Below, piece by piece: positions 50,469 to 61,017 of a stretch of 64,000 nt of DNA. This DNA is from Acanthosoma haemorrhoidale (lineage: Eukaryota > Arthropoda > Insecta > Hemiptera > Acanthosomatidae), in NCBI GenBank assembly GCA_930367205.1, contig OV884013.1, positions 122,427,827 through 122,491,826 on the forward strand. Direction: 5' to 3'. Numbering within the stretch: position 1 is the first letter of the stretch; every line of letters begins with the position of its first letter. The notes beneath the pieces are model-generated. The model was given only the letters and a program-made list of their open reading frames with translations, did no database searches and was not told the DNA's origin. The position numbers and the translations under genes are program-made.

Positions 50469-50534
50469 GACTGTGTGAGGTCGAGTCTGGACAGTCGAAC
50501 ATCATTATGGACATCGAAGAGAGCCAAGGAACAG
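50469..50534 (+). CDS. Cad99C: Second coding exon of the cadherin gene, 66 nt, N-terminus of first cadherin repeat
   Basis: It is bounded by tatttcag (acceptor ending 50468) and gtaacc (donor at 50535). Two bases complete Gly20; residues 21-41 read LCEVESGQSNIIMDIEESQG then Thr, with one base left for Glu42. The layout Cys, Gly, a hydrophobic strand, then (I)(D)EES-x-GT resembles the mature N-terminus of vertebrate protocadherin-15, where an early cysteine and an I-D-E-E-S motif open repeat EC1. The Glu pair is placed like the first calcium-ligand glutamate of a cadherin repeat. The exon is only 66 nt, lies between introns of 19.8 and 12.4 kb, and both flanking introns are phase 1, so skipping it would keep the frame. 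It was identified by splice sites, frame continuity with both neighbours and family resemblance. The orthology call is inference. Confidence 0.82.
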
Positions 50535-50736
50535 GTAACCTTCAAATGCTAACGTAGTTACGAAAGTAACTGACGTTAATGAAACCAAAGAAGGGGTGTG
50601 AATTAGTGAGATGGATCACTCACAAAAATTTTTAGAGAAAGCTGTATCTTATACAGTAGGCAAATTTAGTGTAAAATATGTTATGATATAATGTGTCATA
50701 ATTTTGACTAAGCATACATATTTAATTATTATGAAG

Positions 50737-51515
50737 GGTTGGCAAGAAAGTGATTTCGGTTTGCACCGGTAGATATCTATTGTGGTTTGGCAGTCGAAAC
50801 CTTTAGGTTGCTACAGAAACAAATTCCGGGTAATTTTGTTTACAACTGTCAGTTTTAACATGGAGTGGAAAAATAAGCATTTTCGATACATTATACTTTT
50901 TTATTTTCATAAAGGCAAGAAAGCGGCTAAGGCTCACAAAGAGATATGTGAAGTTTATGGTGTTAATTGTTTAACAGAACGCACTTGTCAGAATTGGTTT
51001 AAAAAATTTCGTTTTTCTCACTTAAAGATGACCAAAGTTCTGGTCGATCTTCTGAAGTTGATGACAACATAAAAGCCATTGCAAAACAGAGAAATGTATC
51101 ACACACAACAATTTAAAATCATATAAGACATCTTGGACTTGTTAAGAAGCTCGATATTTTGGTTCCGCCACGACAATGCGAGGCTTCACACATCTTTAAC
51201 AACATGTACGAAACTATTGGAGCTTGGTTGAGGAGTGATGTCGCACCCCCATACAGCCCCGTCTTGCACCATCGGATTATCGAAGTTTACAAAACTTGTT
51301 GAATCGTAAAAATTTCAGTAATAAGGATGACCTCAAATCCCGCTTAGTTGAGTTTTTTGCTGATAACGACCAGAAGTTCTATGAGCGCGGGATCATGAAG
51401 TTACCAGAAAGATGGCAAAAGGTCGAACAGAATGGAAGATATTTGACTGATTGAAAGTTCTTTTTTTGTAAGGTTTTTTTTCAGACTAAAAACCAAAATT
51501 ACTTTCTTGCCAACC
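50737..51515 (+). mobile_element. Internally deleted mariner element, family M2, copy 1
   Basis: 779 bp with terminal inverted repeats ggttggcaagaaagtgattt / aattactttcttgccaacc. The transposase starts at ATG 50860: MEWKNKHFRYIILFYFHKGK, then AHKEICEVYG and LTERTCQNWFKKFR, the usual mariner first helix-turn-helix. A frameshift follows near 51,015, then LGLVKKLDI and VP, after which the reading jumps directly to the DNARLHTSL block (second catalytic Asp). The C-terminal part FFADNDQKFYERGIMKLPERWQK (about 51,355-51,420) is present. The segment carrying the first catalytic Asp is missing, so the copy is non-autonomous as well as frameshifted. Confidence 0.9.
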
Positions 51516-52995
51516 TCAATAGTGTAGATCTCTAAGAAAAAAATTATATAGAGAAATTTAAAAAACTTGATCAAATAAAGTTGATAATTAAAAATGAGCG
51601 TTCCGTTTTCAGACAATTTCGTAGCTGTTTTTTTTCCTAATGTTGAAAATGTCAAATGTACATTTTTTTGTTTCCTAACTTCTGAATACAACCTGTACTT
51701 TACCATTTTGGAAAATTAAATTATCCCTGAGATGACTTTGCAGTTATGTCTTATCTTTGTTATTTTCTCCATTAGGCAAATGTCAGTAGGCCAGAGTCAG
51801 TCACCTGTCCATTGTCTCAAAACAAACAGATCGGAAATTCAATTGGAGACGCACATTGGACTCGTCGTTATCTGATTCCGAGTCACTCACTCACGGAACA
51901 CATTCATAAACTGATTTATTGGCTGTAGGAGCTATGATTTATGGGTGCCTCTATTATCAAACTTTAAACTGAATGTGAAGGACGTTTTTCGTCTGTAAGA
52001 AACTGTTAATTTGGTATTGTACTCTATCTGTTCGTGAAATATGCTGACAAAACTTAATTTCTGATACTATAATAGTTTTATAGCAACATTTAATAAAATA
52101 AAATATAAATAAGGGAATGAAAACAAAAGCAAATATAAAAATCGATAGAGCAATAACACAAAAGGAAATATAAGAAAAAATATGAACAAAGAAATAAATA
52201 ATTAAAGATTGTTTACTTTTGAATACATTATGATTATACCACCTTACTTTATAAAATAATATATAATTTTGATTTTTTTTTTATCCCCTACATTTTGTTG
52301 TACTAACTAAATGCTTAAAAAAAAGTTTTTTCTTTGCGATTTACTGAACACAATTAGTGATTTAAAGATATTTCCCCCTATTTATGATACCTTGTTTTAT
52401 TATCTTGAGTTTTTTTGAAATAGTGCTGAAAATGTTTTAAAACATTTTATATCATATTTAAATTTAAATATTTAAAAATTCTTATGTAATTTTTTTAAAA
52501 AATATTTCGATTAGAATAGTGCTTTTACTCTCGGAAAGGAAAACCGCACACTTAATAGGCAGACCAGTTATTTTGGTTTCCTGGAAACCTTTCTTCGGCC
52601 ATTTTAAATATATGTTACTGTCCTTTACAGAAGGACATCAGTCGTATTCCTGCGGTATCAAGCAATGTCCAGGTTTGGCTAATAATTCATAAATTTGCAT
52701 TCATTTTTATTCAAGTCAAATAAATCGTTATAAAAATATGAGATTTCGCTAAATTATCCCTTTGATAATACTAATTGAACAATATATAAGTTCCTTAGCC
52801 ATTTTTAAAAGATTATTTTAAAGATTTACATTGAATATTAACTAAATTGTACTTTTTAAATACATGATAAACAAATTATCCAATAAATAGAAAGCTGGAA
52901 AAATACTGGCAGGCGATTCCCCATGCCAGTTTTTTTTTTTAAACTTGAAAATAAAAACTCGTTTTTTAAAATAAATACACATCAATTTTTTAAAA

Positions 52996-54102
52996 ATATT
53001 TCTACTGCCTCCCCCCCCCCGATACTTCCCATTGATATATTTCTACTGCCTCCCCCCCTCGATACTTCCCATTGATATATTTCTACTGCCTCCCCCCTCG
53101 ATACTTCCCATTGATATATTTCTACTGCCTCCCCCCCCCTCGATACTTCCCATTGATATATTTCTACTGCCTCCCCCCCCCTCGATACTTCCCATTGATA
53201 TATTTCTACTGCCTCCCCCCCTCTATACTTCCCATTGATATATTTCTACTGCCTCCCCCTCCTCGACACTTCCCATTAATATATTTCTACTGCCACCCCC
53301 CCCTCGATAATTCCCATTGATATATTTCTACTGCCTCCCCCCCCTCGATACTTCCCATTGATATATTTCTACTGCCTCCCCCCCTCTATACTTCCCATTG
53401 ATATATTTCTACTGCCTCCCCCCCTCGACACTTCCCATTAATATATTTCTACTGCCACCCCCCCTCGATAATTCCCATTGATATATTTCTACTGCCTCCC
53501 CCCCTCGATACTTCCCATTGATATATTTCTACTGCCACCCCCCCCCCTCGATACTTCCCATTGATATATTTCTACTGCCTCCCCCCCTCGATACTTCCCA
53601 TTGATATATTTCTACTGCCTCCCCCCCTCGATACTTCCCATTGATATATTTCTACTGCTTCCCCCCCTCGATACTTCCCATTGAAATATTTCTACTGCCT
53701 CCCCCCCTCGATACTTCCCATTGAAATATTTCTACTGCCTCCCCCCCTCGATACTTCCCATTGATATATTTCTACTGCCTCCCCCCCCCCTCGATACTTC
53801 CCATTGATATATTTCTACTGCCTCCCCCCCTCGATACTTCCCATTGATATATTTCTACTGCCTCCCCCCCCTCGATACTTCCCATTGAAATATTTCTACT
53901 GCCTCCCCCCCTGATACTTCCCATTGATATATTTCTACTGCCTCCCCCCCCCGATACTTCCAATTGATATATTTCTACTGCCTCCCCCCCTCGATACTTC
54001 CCATTGATATATTTCTACTGCCTCCACCCCCTCGATACTTCCCATTAATATTTTTCTATTGCCTCCCCCCCCCCCTCGATACTTCCCATTGATATATTTG
54101 AA
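52996..54102. repeat. C-rich minisatellite, about 27 units of ~39-42 bp
   Basis: Each unit reads tactgcctccccccc, then tcgatacttcccattg, then atatatttc, with a homopolymer C-run of roughly 6-11 bases that varies between units. I counted about 27 units. Marked variants (ctctata; cgacactt with cattaat; ccaccc with gataattc) appear in the same order near 53,216-53,340 and again near 53,378-53,500, indicating a four-unit duplication inside the array. The minus strand carries regularly spaced G-runs. Apparent ORFs across it (repeating P-P-P-S-I-L-P-I-D-I-F) are translations of the repeat, not genes. It lies in intron 2. Confidence 0.96.
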
Positions 54103-54357
54103 CTTGTCATTGAATATACTTTCAGGTTTAGTGCGTTTTTTTTCTAATTTTCAAATCGATTGAATTATCTGAACAACCGCTATTTTAGAACCTCAGCTCT
54201 AGCAAAAGTTTTTTAGATTTTTTTCTTGATTTTTCCCCACGGTTCTTTATTTTTTGTTTTTGGGATGATCATGTCGTTTTAAAAAATTGATGTGCATTTA
54301 TTTTAAAACAACGACTTAGGGACTACTTTATACAAATTTTAAAACGGAATAAAGGGA

Positions 54358-54750
54358 TGGTTATCTTGATGTATCTAGCAGACAAGGTGGTGGTGCAGTT
54401 ATTGGAAGGAAATTAGCTACAGGGACAGTACAAGTAGGCTCCATAGAAACCGCCATTGTAAACTATTGGTTGGCAGAATTTAAAAAACATTAATTGAATA
54501 CTTTAAAGGAGAACTGACGATTCCTCCAACATTAACATCGAGCGTGGAAGGAAATCAATAGAAGAAGTGAGCCAATCAGGAACCAGTAGATTGCATGCCT
54601 TTGAAATATTTGAATTATAAATGTCAAATAAAAATAAACAGCTAAGTTACTAGACACAGACTATTGGGTACATTATATCGATTATAATGGTTAAGGTCGA
54701 TTATAATGGTTAAGGTACATTATATCGATTATAATGGTTAAGCTACATCG
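54358..54750. repeat. Repeat D, copy 2, followed by a short tandem repeat
   Basis: 54,358-54,665 matches 27,845-28,130. It is followed at 54,668-54,750 by three units of cgattataatggttaaggt, two of them preceded by acattatat. Confidence 0.72.
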
Positions 54751-54754
54751 GTCC

Positions 54755-55363
54755 GAATAAAGAGTACACTCCTTGCCTGTTTCTTAGGCCTATTCCAGAA
54801 TGGTCCCATTGTCCATGACAGATAACTGGTCCCGGAGTACGTGCGCTGGAGCTGGAATGGGTTCGTTGGCAGGACTACCAACTGTACCGCCGCTTCGGTT
54901 TTTTTCATTTCAGCGGCTAATGGCCACTAGTGTACTATTTACCGCCTGTCTCTCTTGCAAGTCGGAACTCATCTGTTTGTATCGAGTTTTCTTTTCTTCC
55001 GGAGATTGGGGTAATTTGTTAGATGACGATCGTAAGGTTTCGCTTTATTTCATAGCGCATAACGAACTCATAAACCTCTCTTATTGGCAGGATAGTATAA
55101 TCTTAGCCGTAAATGGCTTTTGAGTACCGGTATAGTTTCGATCAAGTGGATTCGTAGCCAATGGGTGCTTATAATGCTCATAAAATTTATGGGGAACGAA
55201 CTTTTCGAAGCCAGCCAGTGTATTCATAAAGCTATTAACGGTCAATATAAATTGTATTAATATCTTATCACCTATTAGCAGTGAAATATGATGGTGATTA
55301 GGAATACCACTGTTTTTATGATCGTTAGGGCTTCTACAGTTGTCTGCATGCTGCTGGCATAGA
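54755..55363. other. Unassigned segment upstream of the mariner
   Basis: A 107-codon plus-strand ORF (54,800-55,123) is not convincing. On the minus strand, KKTRYKQMSSDLQERQAVNS at about 54,990-54,930 and NEPIPAPAHVLRDQLSVMDN at about 54,870-54,810 read like a degraded protein separated by a stop, possibly transposon-derived. Family unknown. Confidence 0.3.
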
Positions 55364-56633
55364 CGAGGGTGGGCTGAAAAGTCTCCGACCTCAACATGAA
55401 GATAGCAGCAGCCGTAAATAAAAGCTAGTGAATTTCGTTGTTCATCTGTTGACAGTTACTCACCATAGTTTCAGCCATTTTGGACGCGCAGTTGTTGTGT
55501 AACAGTCGTTTGAGTGAGCCGATGTGAGTGTTTTTATGAAAATGGACAAAATCGAGTATCGAGCTGTCATTAAATATTTGTTTTTGAAAGGCAATACGCC
55601 TACGCAAATCAAAGATGAGTTGGATTCTGTGTATGGGGACTCTGCACCATCATTAACCACAGTGTAATTTTGGGCAGCTGAATTTAAACGTGGTCGTAAG
55701 AGCTTGGGAGACGATGAACGTTCGGGACGTCCAAAAACTGCAACTACCGACGAAAACATCGCCAAAGTTCACCAAATGGTGTTAGACGACCGCCGAATTA
55801 AAGTGAGAGAGATAGCAGAGGTTATGAACATGTCAAAAGAACGTGTTTGTCACATATTAAATCAACATTTAGAGATGAGAAAGCTTTACGCGCGTTGGGT
55901 GCCGCGTTTGCCAACAAAGTGTTCGAATGAACATTTCCAACGCCCTGTTGGCACAGTTTAGGCGCAATAAATCCGAGTTTTGGCGCCAATTAATTACTGT
56001 GGATGAAACTTGGATACACCATTGTACGCCCGAAACAAAAATACAGTCCAAACAGTGGACTGCAAAGGGGGAACCGGCTCCAAAAAAAGCAAAAACTGTT
56101 TTTTTGGCTGGGAAAGTGATGGCGACTGTTTTTTGGGATAGTCATGGAGTTATTTTAATCGATTATCTTCCAAAAGGAAAAACCATTACAGAAGCATACT
56201 GCGCATCATTACTTGACAAGCTGAAGGTAGAACTTGAGGAAAAAAGGCCACATTTGCAGAAAAAGAAAATCCTGTTTCACCAAGACAACGCACCGTCTCA
56301 CACCTCAGCGGTTGCCATGGCGAAAATCCATGAATTACGGTTTGAACTGCTGGACCATCCGCCTTACTCACCAGATCTAGCCCCAAGCGACTTCTTTTTG
56401 TTCCCTCATCTAAATATTGTGCTCGGAGGACAGAGATTTTCGTCAAATGAAGAGGCAATCACCTTCGTGAACGATTATTTTGCAGAGGAAAACGCCGAGT
56501 TAAATAATGGACGGGTTACAGAGATGGGAGCATCGCTGGGAGAAGTGTGTAGAGTTACAAGGATACTATGTTGAAAAATAAATTTCTGAAAAAACGTCTT
56601 GTATCTTTGTTAGGTCGGAAATTTTTCAGCTCG
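55364..56633 (+). mobile_element. Near-complete but inactivated mariner transposon (DD34D)
   Basis: About 1.27 kb, bounded by imperfect terminal inverted repeats: left cgagggtgggctgaaaagtc then tccgacc, right ggtcgg then aaatttttcagctcg, with TA directly outside the right end. It contains one plus-strand transposase gene with several lesions. Its 5' end (ctcaacatgaa ... taaataaaagctagtgaa) and 3' end (taacaaag) are both retained in the short derivative at 57528-57630, which ties the two together. It is inserted in intron 2 in the same orientation as the host gene. Confidence 0.93.
55536..56581 (+). pseudogene. mariner transposase, broken by a stop and frameshifts
   Basis: The reading starts at ATG 55536 (MKMDKIEYRAVIKYLF...), giving the N-terminal helix-turn-helix region, then DDERSGRPKTATTDENI and a second helical DNA-binding region (VREIAEVMNMSKERVCHIL), the WVPRL linker, and the catalytic domain. 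The DD34D triad is visible: TVDETW, HQDNAPSHTS, and YSPDLAPSDFFLF with 34 residues between the second and third Asp. The lesions are a TAA in the segment before FWAAEFKRGR (near 55,665), a frameshift with loss of a few codons near 55,910-55,925, and another frameshift near 56,500 before the C-terminal WEHRWEKCVELQGYYVEK, which ends at 56581. All three catalytic aspartates survive, so decay is probably moderate. No active enzyme can be made from this copy. Confidence 0.93.
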
Positions 56634-57527
56634 TAGTCTGGCTGAAACCATGTACAGCAGCACGGTTAAATATCAGACACTGGTTTGTTTCTTTCATTAA
56701 TGAGCCGTTCTTATTTCTAAGGATTTTAGAGAGTAATAGGTCGATCCAGGACAAATTTGTAATACAGAAAATGTAAAAACCTCGTTGTTGGTTTTTTCAA
56801 CTCGGCTATCAGACAACAAATCCAGTTAAAATCTATTAACAAATATTTAACACCCTAGTTTCTAAAGTAGGAATGAGATGGATTATAAACCGGTGTGTTG
56901 TTGTGAATAGCCCTGTGTAGGTGTAGAAATCTAAAATACCTCCGCCAACTATAAATAAACAACAGAGAGCCTTCTGAGATACAACAGACTGACGCGAATG
57001 CACCCGAGAGAGACTTAGTGCCTATTGTCTGCTCGGTGCAATAATGCATTACTGCTTATTTAATGGCTAATAACATAACGATAATAATATATTGGCCAGT
57101 TAAGGGGCGTAGTGCGGTATCGCAAAGCGTTAGTGGCAGGGCAGATAGTGCATGATGTATGCACGTACGTTCTAATGGTCTACGCTGCATGCTTGTACGG
57201 GTTGGTTTGTAAGTGCCCGGGATTGTTATGTTCCAACTTATTATGCCAAGCTTTGCATTATCGCTGTAGCACCTCGTTCAGTGAGAGGTAGTGGTATTTT
57301 GTAACGAACTTAAAACGCGTATTACTTTTATGGGCACCCATAGGATGTCTAGCACGTGCCTTGAAATCGTGTATTGAAACACAAGCTAAATATTTAAAAA
57401 AATGAACCCTTACCCCAGAAGACTATGTAAAAAAAAAAAACATCGTAATGGAATGATCATAACATTGTACTTGTCTTGAATTGTATACAATTTTTCGTTA
57501 GCATTTGTAAATTTAACTTAAACTGTA

Positions 57528-57630
57528 CGGTGGTCTGAAAAGTTTCCGACCTAACAAAGCTTTTATTTCACTAGCTTTTATTTATTTTATTATCATATTC
57601 ATGTTGAGGTCGGAAACTTTTCAGACCGCC
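57528..57630 (-). mobile_element. ~100-bp internally deleted derivative of the 55.4-kb mariner
   Basis: The ends are inverted repeats ggtctgaaaagtttccgacc / ggtcggaaacttttcagacc. Read on the minus strand, the interior starts ctcaacatgaat ... taaataaaagctagtgaa like the 5' end of the mariner at 55364 and finishes aaagctttgttaggtcgg like its 3' end. It is therefore about the first 60 and last 30 bp of the element joined together, with the whole transposase missing. The right flank does not keep a clean TA. Confidence 0.88.
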
Positions 57631-57639
57631 TGTGTGAGT

Positions 57640-58305
57640 CGACAACTGTACAAACTACTTACTAAAGGACATCCCATCTCTCAATAGAAAACAAATTACT
57701 AATCTACAAAGTTATACTTAGGCCAATCTGGACATACGGAATAGAGCTATGGGGACAGCAAAAAAGTCGAACATCAAGCGTATATAGTACATGCCCCTTA
57801 TTACGTCAGCAACAAAACCCTTCATAGCGATCTTAATATACCTTACATTCTTGAACTCATCCCTTCCAAGTTCATGAAATTCCATAGCAACCTATCCAAC
57901 CACCCTAATCCTGTAGCACATTCATTGCACTGCACCACTCATCCCTATAATCCTCCTCGGAGATTAAAACGGCAGTGGCCTCGTGGCCTGCTATAAAAGC
58001 GTGACAGTGGGAGTCCTGGCAATGGCCTATTTCTCCAATCCTGAGCGTATGTGGCTCTCGCGCTCTTCGTTAGCCTCCGCTGGCTCTTATCCGGTGACAC
58101 GGCTTACGAAGGAGCGTGGGGGGGGGGCATCCCAAGACTCTGCTTTCCCTTTCGGATGCGAGGGAGGTGACTGGGCTGTTTGTAAATACTGTATGAATGA
58201 GCGAGTGAAAGAAATAGTAATTATGGTATGAATGAGATCATTTATCACAATCGCTCACTGCCCAGTGAGGCATATTGTAATTTTATCATAATAAACTAGT
58301 TTATC
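57640..58305 (+). mobile_element. LINE-A 3' fragment
   Basis: Starts with codons of the thumb region (ggacatcccatctctcaata; acatacggaatagagctatg), then YYVSNKTLHSDLNIPYILEL, IPSKFMKFHSNLSNHPNPVA, RRLKRQWP, stop and 3' UTR ending cataataaacta. It begins just downstream of the ~100-bp mariner derivative. Confidence 0.9.
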
Positions 58306-59164
58306 TATCTAAAATTATAAGTCAATTTGTAATAACTGCGTGAACTTTTACCAAGAAAAATTTCCCTGCAGATGCGAACTGAAACAATACATAGTGCGGT
58401 ATCTATGGTGGCGCAATCAAGGCACATAGCCAAGAATTTAAGCGAACACTGTGAAGAAATTAGAATGTATTGTTACACTTTGGGGTATATGACTCCTCGT
58501 AAATAGTCATCCATAACCGCATATTAGTTAGCAAACTTCTTTTTTCCAAAACTGGTGAGTACACTGATAGTTGGCTAAAGTATTTTTATTTTGTTGTCTC
58601 AATAAAGGATTTTAAAAGCACTAGATTTCGTTCAGAGACAGATTACAAATCAGTATCCATGCATGTATATTGTATCAAGTTATGGATTAACATATTTTTT
58701 AATCTCAATAAACGACGTACATATACCCTAAATATAGAGACAATAGCTCAACAAATGGATAAGTTGAATAATTTTGAAGAGAAATGAGGTTTTGTGGAAA
58801 CGATTAATTACAGCCGTATATCACTAGTGGATATCTATTCTACAGGACAAGAAACGACAGGAAGTCCTGAAAAAGACGTGTCGAGGAGAGTGTCAAGCGG
58901 GAGGTCCAGCCATCAGGTACTAACGCAGGAATTATACCTCCGACAGACATAGGCAGGTCAGCGGGTCTATAAGCTATGATTGCATCTCATCTGTAGAGGG
59001 TTTTATCACCTTTAAACACATCTACAGCCAGTGATATGAGTGCTCAAAGTTCGCCAGTCAATATCTTCGAATAGCTGATATGTCATAGATCACCATCTAC
59101 ATGCCATGTTGTACCTCAGTATCACCATACGCATATGAACAAGCATCAAGTATTAGGAGGACCG

Positions 59165-59757
59165 GAAAGTAATGTCGTTTTTTTTTACATTAAATTCAAA
59201 CAGATACATTTTTAACAAGTTTTTGTTTTCGATCAATGATGTAATCACCCTCGTTATCAGCAACCTTTTCCCATCTAGTGTTCAAATTTTCAATGCCTCA
59301 TCAAAAAAAAATCAATTGGTTTTTGAGCAAAATATCTGGAGATGGCATTTTGGACATCATCCGAATTTTTTGCTACTTACAAAATGTAGTGATAGGAATA
59401 AATGAAAATCCGATATCGGGCGAGTATGGTGGTTGAGGCTACCTCCCACCCAAATTGATTAATTTTTTCAAGGGTTCTTGGGAAGAAATAAGCGCAGTGG
59501 GGTCTTGCACTATCGTGTTGCAGAATAAGCCTTTTTTATTGACAATCACTGGGTAATTTTCAACTAAAGATTGATTTACTCGATCTAATTGTTCACTGTA
59601 AAGATCTGCATTCACAGTTTTTCCAGGTATCAGCTATGAACGACCCCGCGAATACTCCACTAAACACACAAAAGCGCCTTTTTGGAGTGTGGCTTAGCTG
59701 TACTTCGTGCCGATTCATGCGTAGAGAGATTTTTGGATTATTATAGAGGACCTATTT
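59165..59757 (-). mobile_element. mariner fragment M4, minus strand (C-terminal part of transposase)
   Basis: Read right to left across several frameshifts: IPGKTVNADLYSEQLDRV, VNKKGL, a degraded H-D-x-A-R-P-H block, YSPDI (near 59,435), and a C-terminus ending RWEK-like and Y-I-I-D-like near 59,230. This is the second half of a mariner DD34D catalytic domain. The N-terminal DNA-binding half is absent. It directly abuts an oppositely oriented fragment of the same family. Confidence 0.82.
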
Positions 59758-60010
59758 TTCTTCTCCAGCCTCACCCACCATACTTGCCCGATATTGCGCC
59801 ATTGGATTTCCATCAATTCCGATCGCTAAAAATTTGAAAATTCGGATGATGTCCAAAATGCCATCTCCAGATATTTTGTTCAAAAACCAATTGATTTTTA
59901 TCGATTCGGCATTGAAAATTTGCACACTAGATGGCAAAAGGTTGCTGATAACGAGGGGGACTACATCATTGATCAATCCATTCATTAACGATTTCATATT
60001 ACGTATATCA
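59758..60010 (+). mobile_element. mariner fragment M4, plus strand, head-to-head with the preceding one
   Basis: It starts with HPPYLPDIAPLDFHQFRSLK (third catalytic Asp region) and continues to the C-terminus near 59,970 (aacgagggggactacatcat). It is complementary to 59,216-59,440, so the two form a ~230-bp imperfect inverted repeat with a ~300-bp spacer. 60,010-60,350 beyond it is GC-richer sequence that I do not recognise. Confidence 0.85.
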
Positions 60011-60622
60011 ATGAATTTTGACCAACATACCGGACGAATGTTTAGTAACTTTCTGATCTTTACAATCGTGGGTTGTTGAAGGTCCACGGGCGAGACTGCT
60101 CGAAATGCAGCAGGCGAATCGCTTTTACCCAGCGTCCATTGCCATAGGGAACAGATGAAAACCCACTCCCACAGGCAGGACACAAAGACAAGGCTAGAAT
60201 TAGACCAGGTCCTGAACTCTCCTTGACTCCTTCGACAGCCGTGCATATAAATGCCTGTTTCGAAATAGCATTGGGCGGGCGGTCTAGTCACAGATGGCGG
60301 ACCACACACAACTGTTAATTAATTAATCTATCCGTTCACCTCACGATTGTTTACGCTTTCCAATTAATAACATCTATTTCGTCATTACGTATCTATGCGT
60401 TTACGAGCTACGCTATGTTATGCGGAACGGAAAAAAATATTCGTGCCGTAACAGGTAGTACAAGTGGGGGGCTTCAGACTGGCAACGCATAACTCACAAG
60501 ACGGACGGGTTACTGTTATATGTAATATATATTAGTTTATTTTTTAGAGATAGATGCGATTTTTTAATAAAATATAGACAAATTCTGTTGATTAACGTTT
60601 TAGCTTTTAGACCTACAAAATA

Positions 60623-60837
60623 GTCTCTGCTTCCTCTTTCGCTTGCGAGGGAGGCAACAACCGTGTAGACTTGGGGGGCCCCTGGGCTGTTTGTAAATAT
60701 TGTATGAATGTGCGAACGAATGATGAATTGTAAATATGGTATGAATGAAAACACTTATCTCAATTATTTATTGCCTATTAAGTAGGCAGATTGTTATTTC
60801 ATCATAATAAAGTTGTTATTGAATTTAAAAAAAAAAA
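60623..60837 (+). mobile_element. Short LINE-A 3' UTR insertion with 14-bp target duplication
   Basis: 215 bp from ctctgcttcctctttcgctt to ataataaagttgttattg and an A-run. It is flanked by AGACCTACAAAATA at 60609-60622 and 60838-60851. A poly-A tail plus a long target duplication is the signature of target-primed reverse transcription. Confidence 0.92.
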
Positions 60838-61017
60838 AGACCTACAAAATAATATCCGAGAGGTATTTAAAAAGAAAAATTAAATTAAAACAATATAAAT
60901 ATAATACAGAAAAATAAGATTATTTACATAAAACAAAAGCTCCATTTAGTAATCAATGAACAATAGTGCTACAGTAACCTTTTTAATTTTTTGAACGAAT
61001 CCTAGAAAGATCTAACA

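Noticed and set aside
53032..53963. Proline-rich repetitive ORFs on both strands as a repeat protein
   Set aside because: They are translations of the C-rich minisatellite; the variable C-run length shifts the frame between units.
52996..54102. CRISPR-like regular repeat
   Set aside because: Units are contiguous with no unique spacers, and the DNA is eukaryotic.
54800..55123. 107-codon plus-strand ORF as a gene
   Set aside because: Composition and residues are unconvincing; the minus strand reads better as a degraded protein but is interrupted.
59172..60309. Long ORFs across 59,172-59,405 and 59,752-60,309 as genes
   Set aside because: They are antisense or shifted readings of the two mariner M4 fragments.
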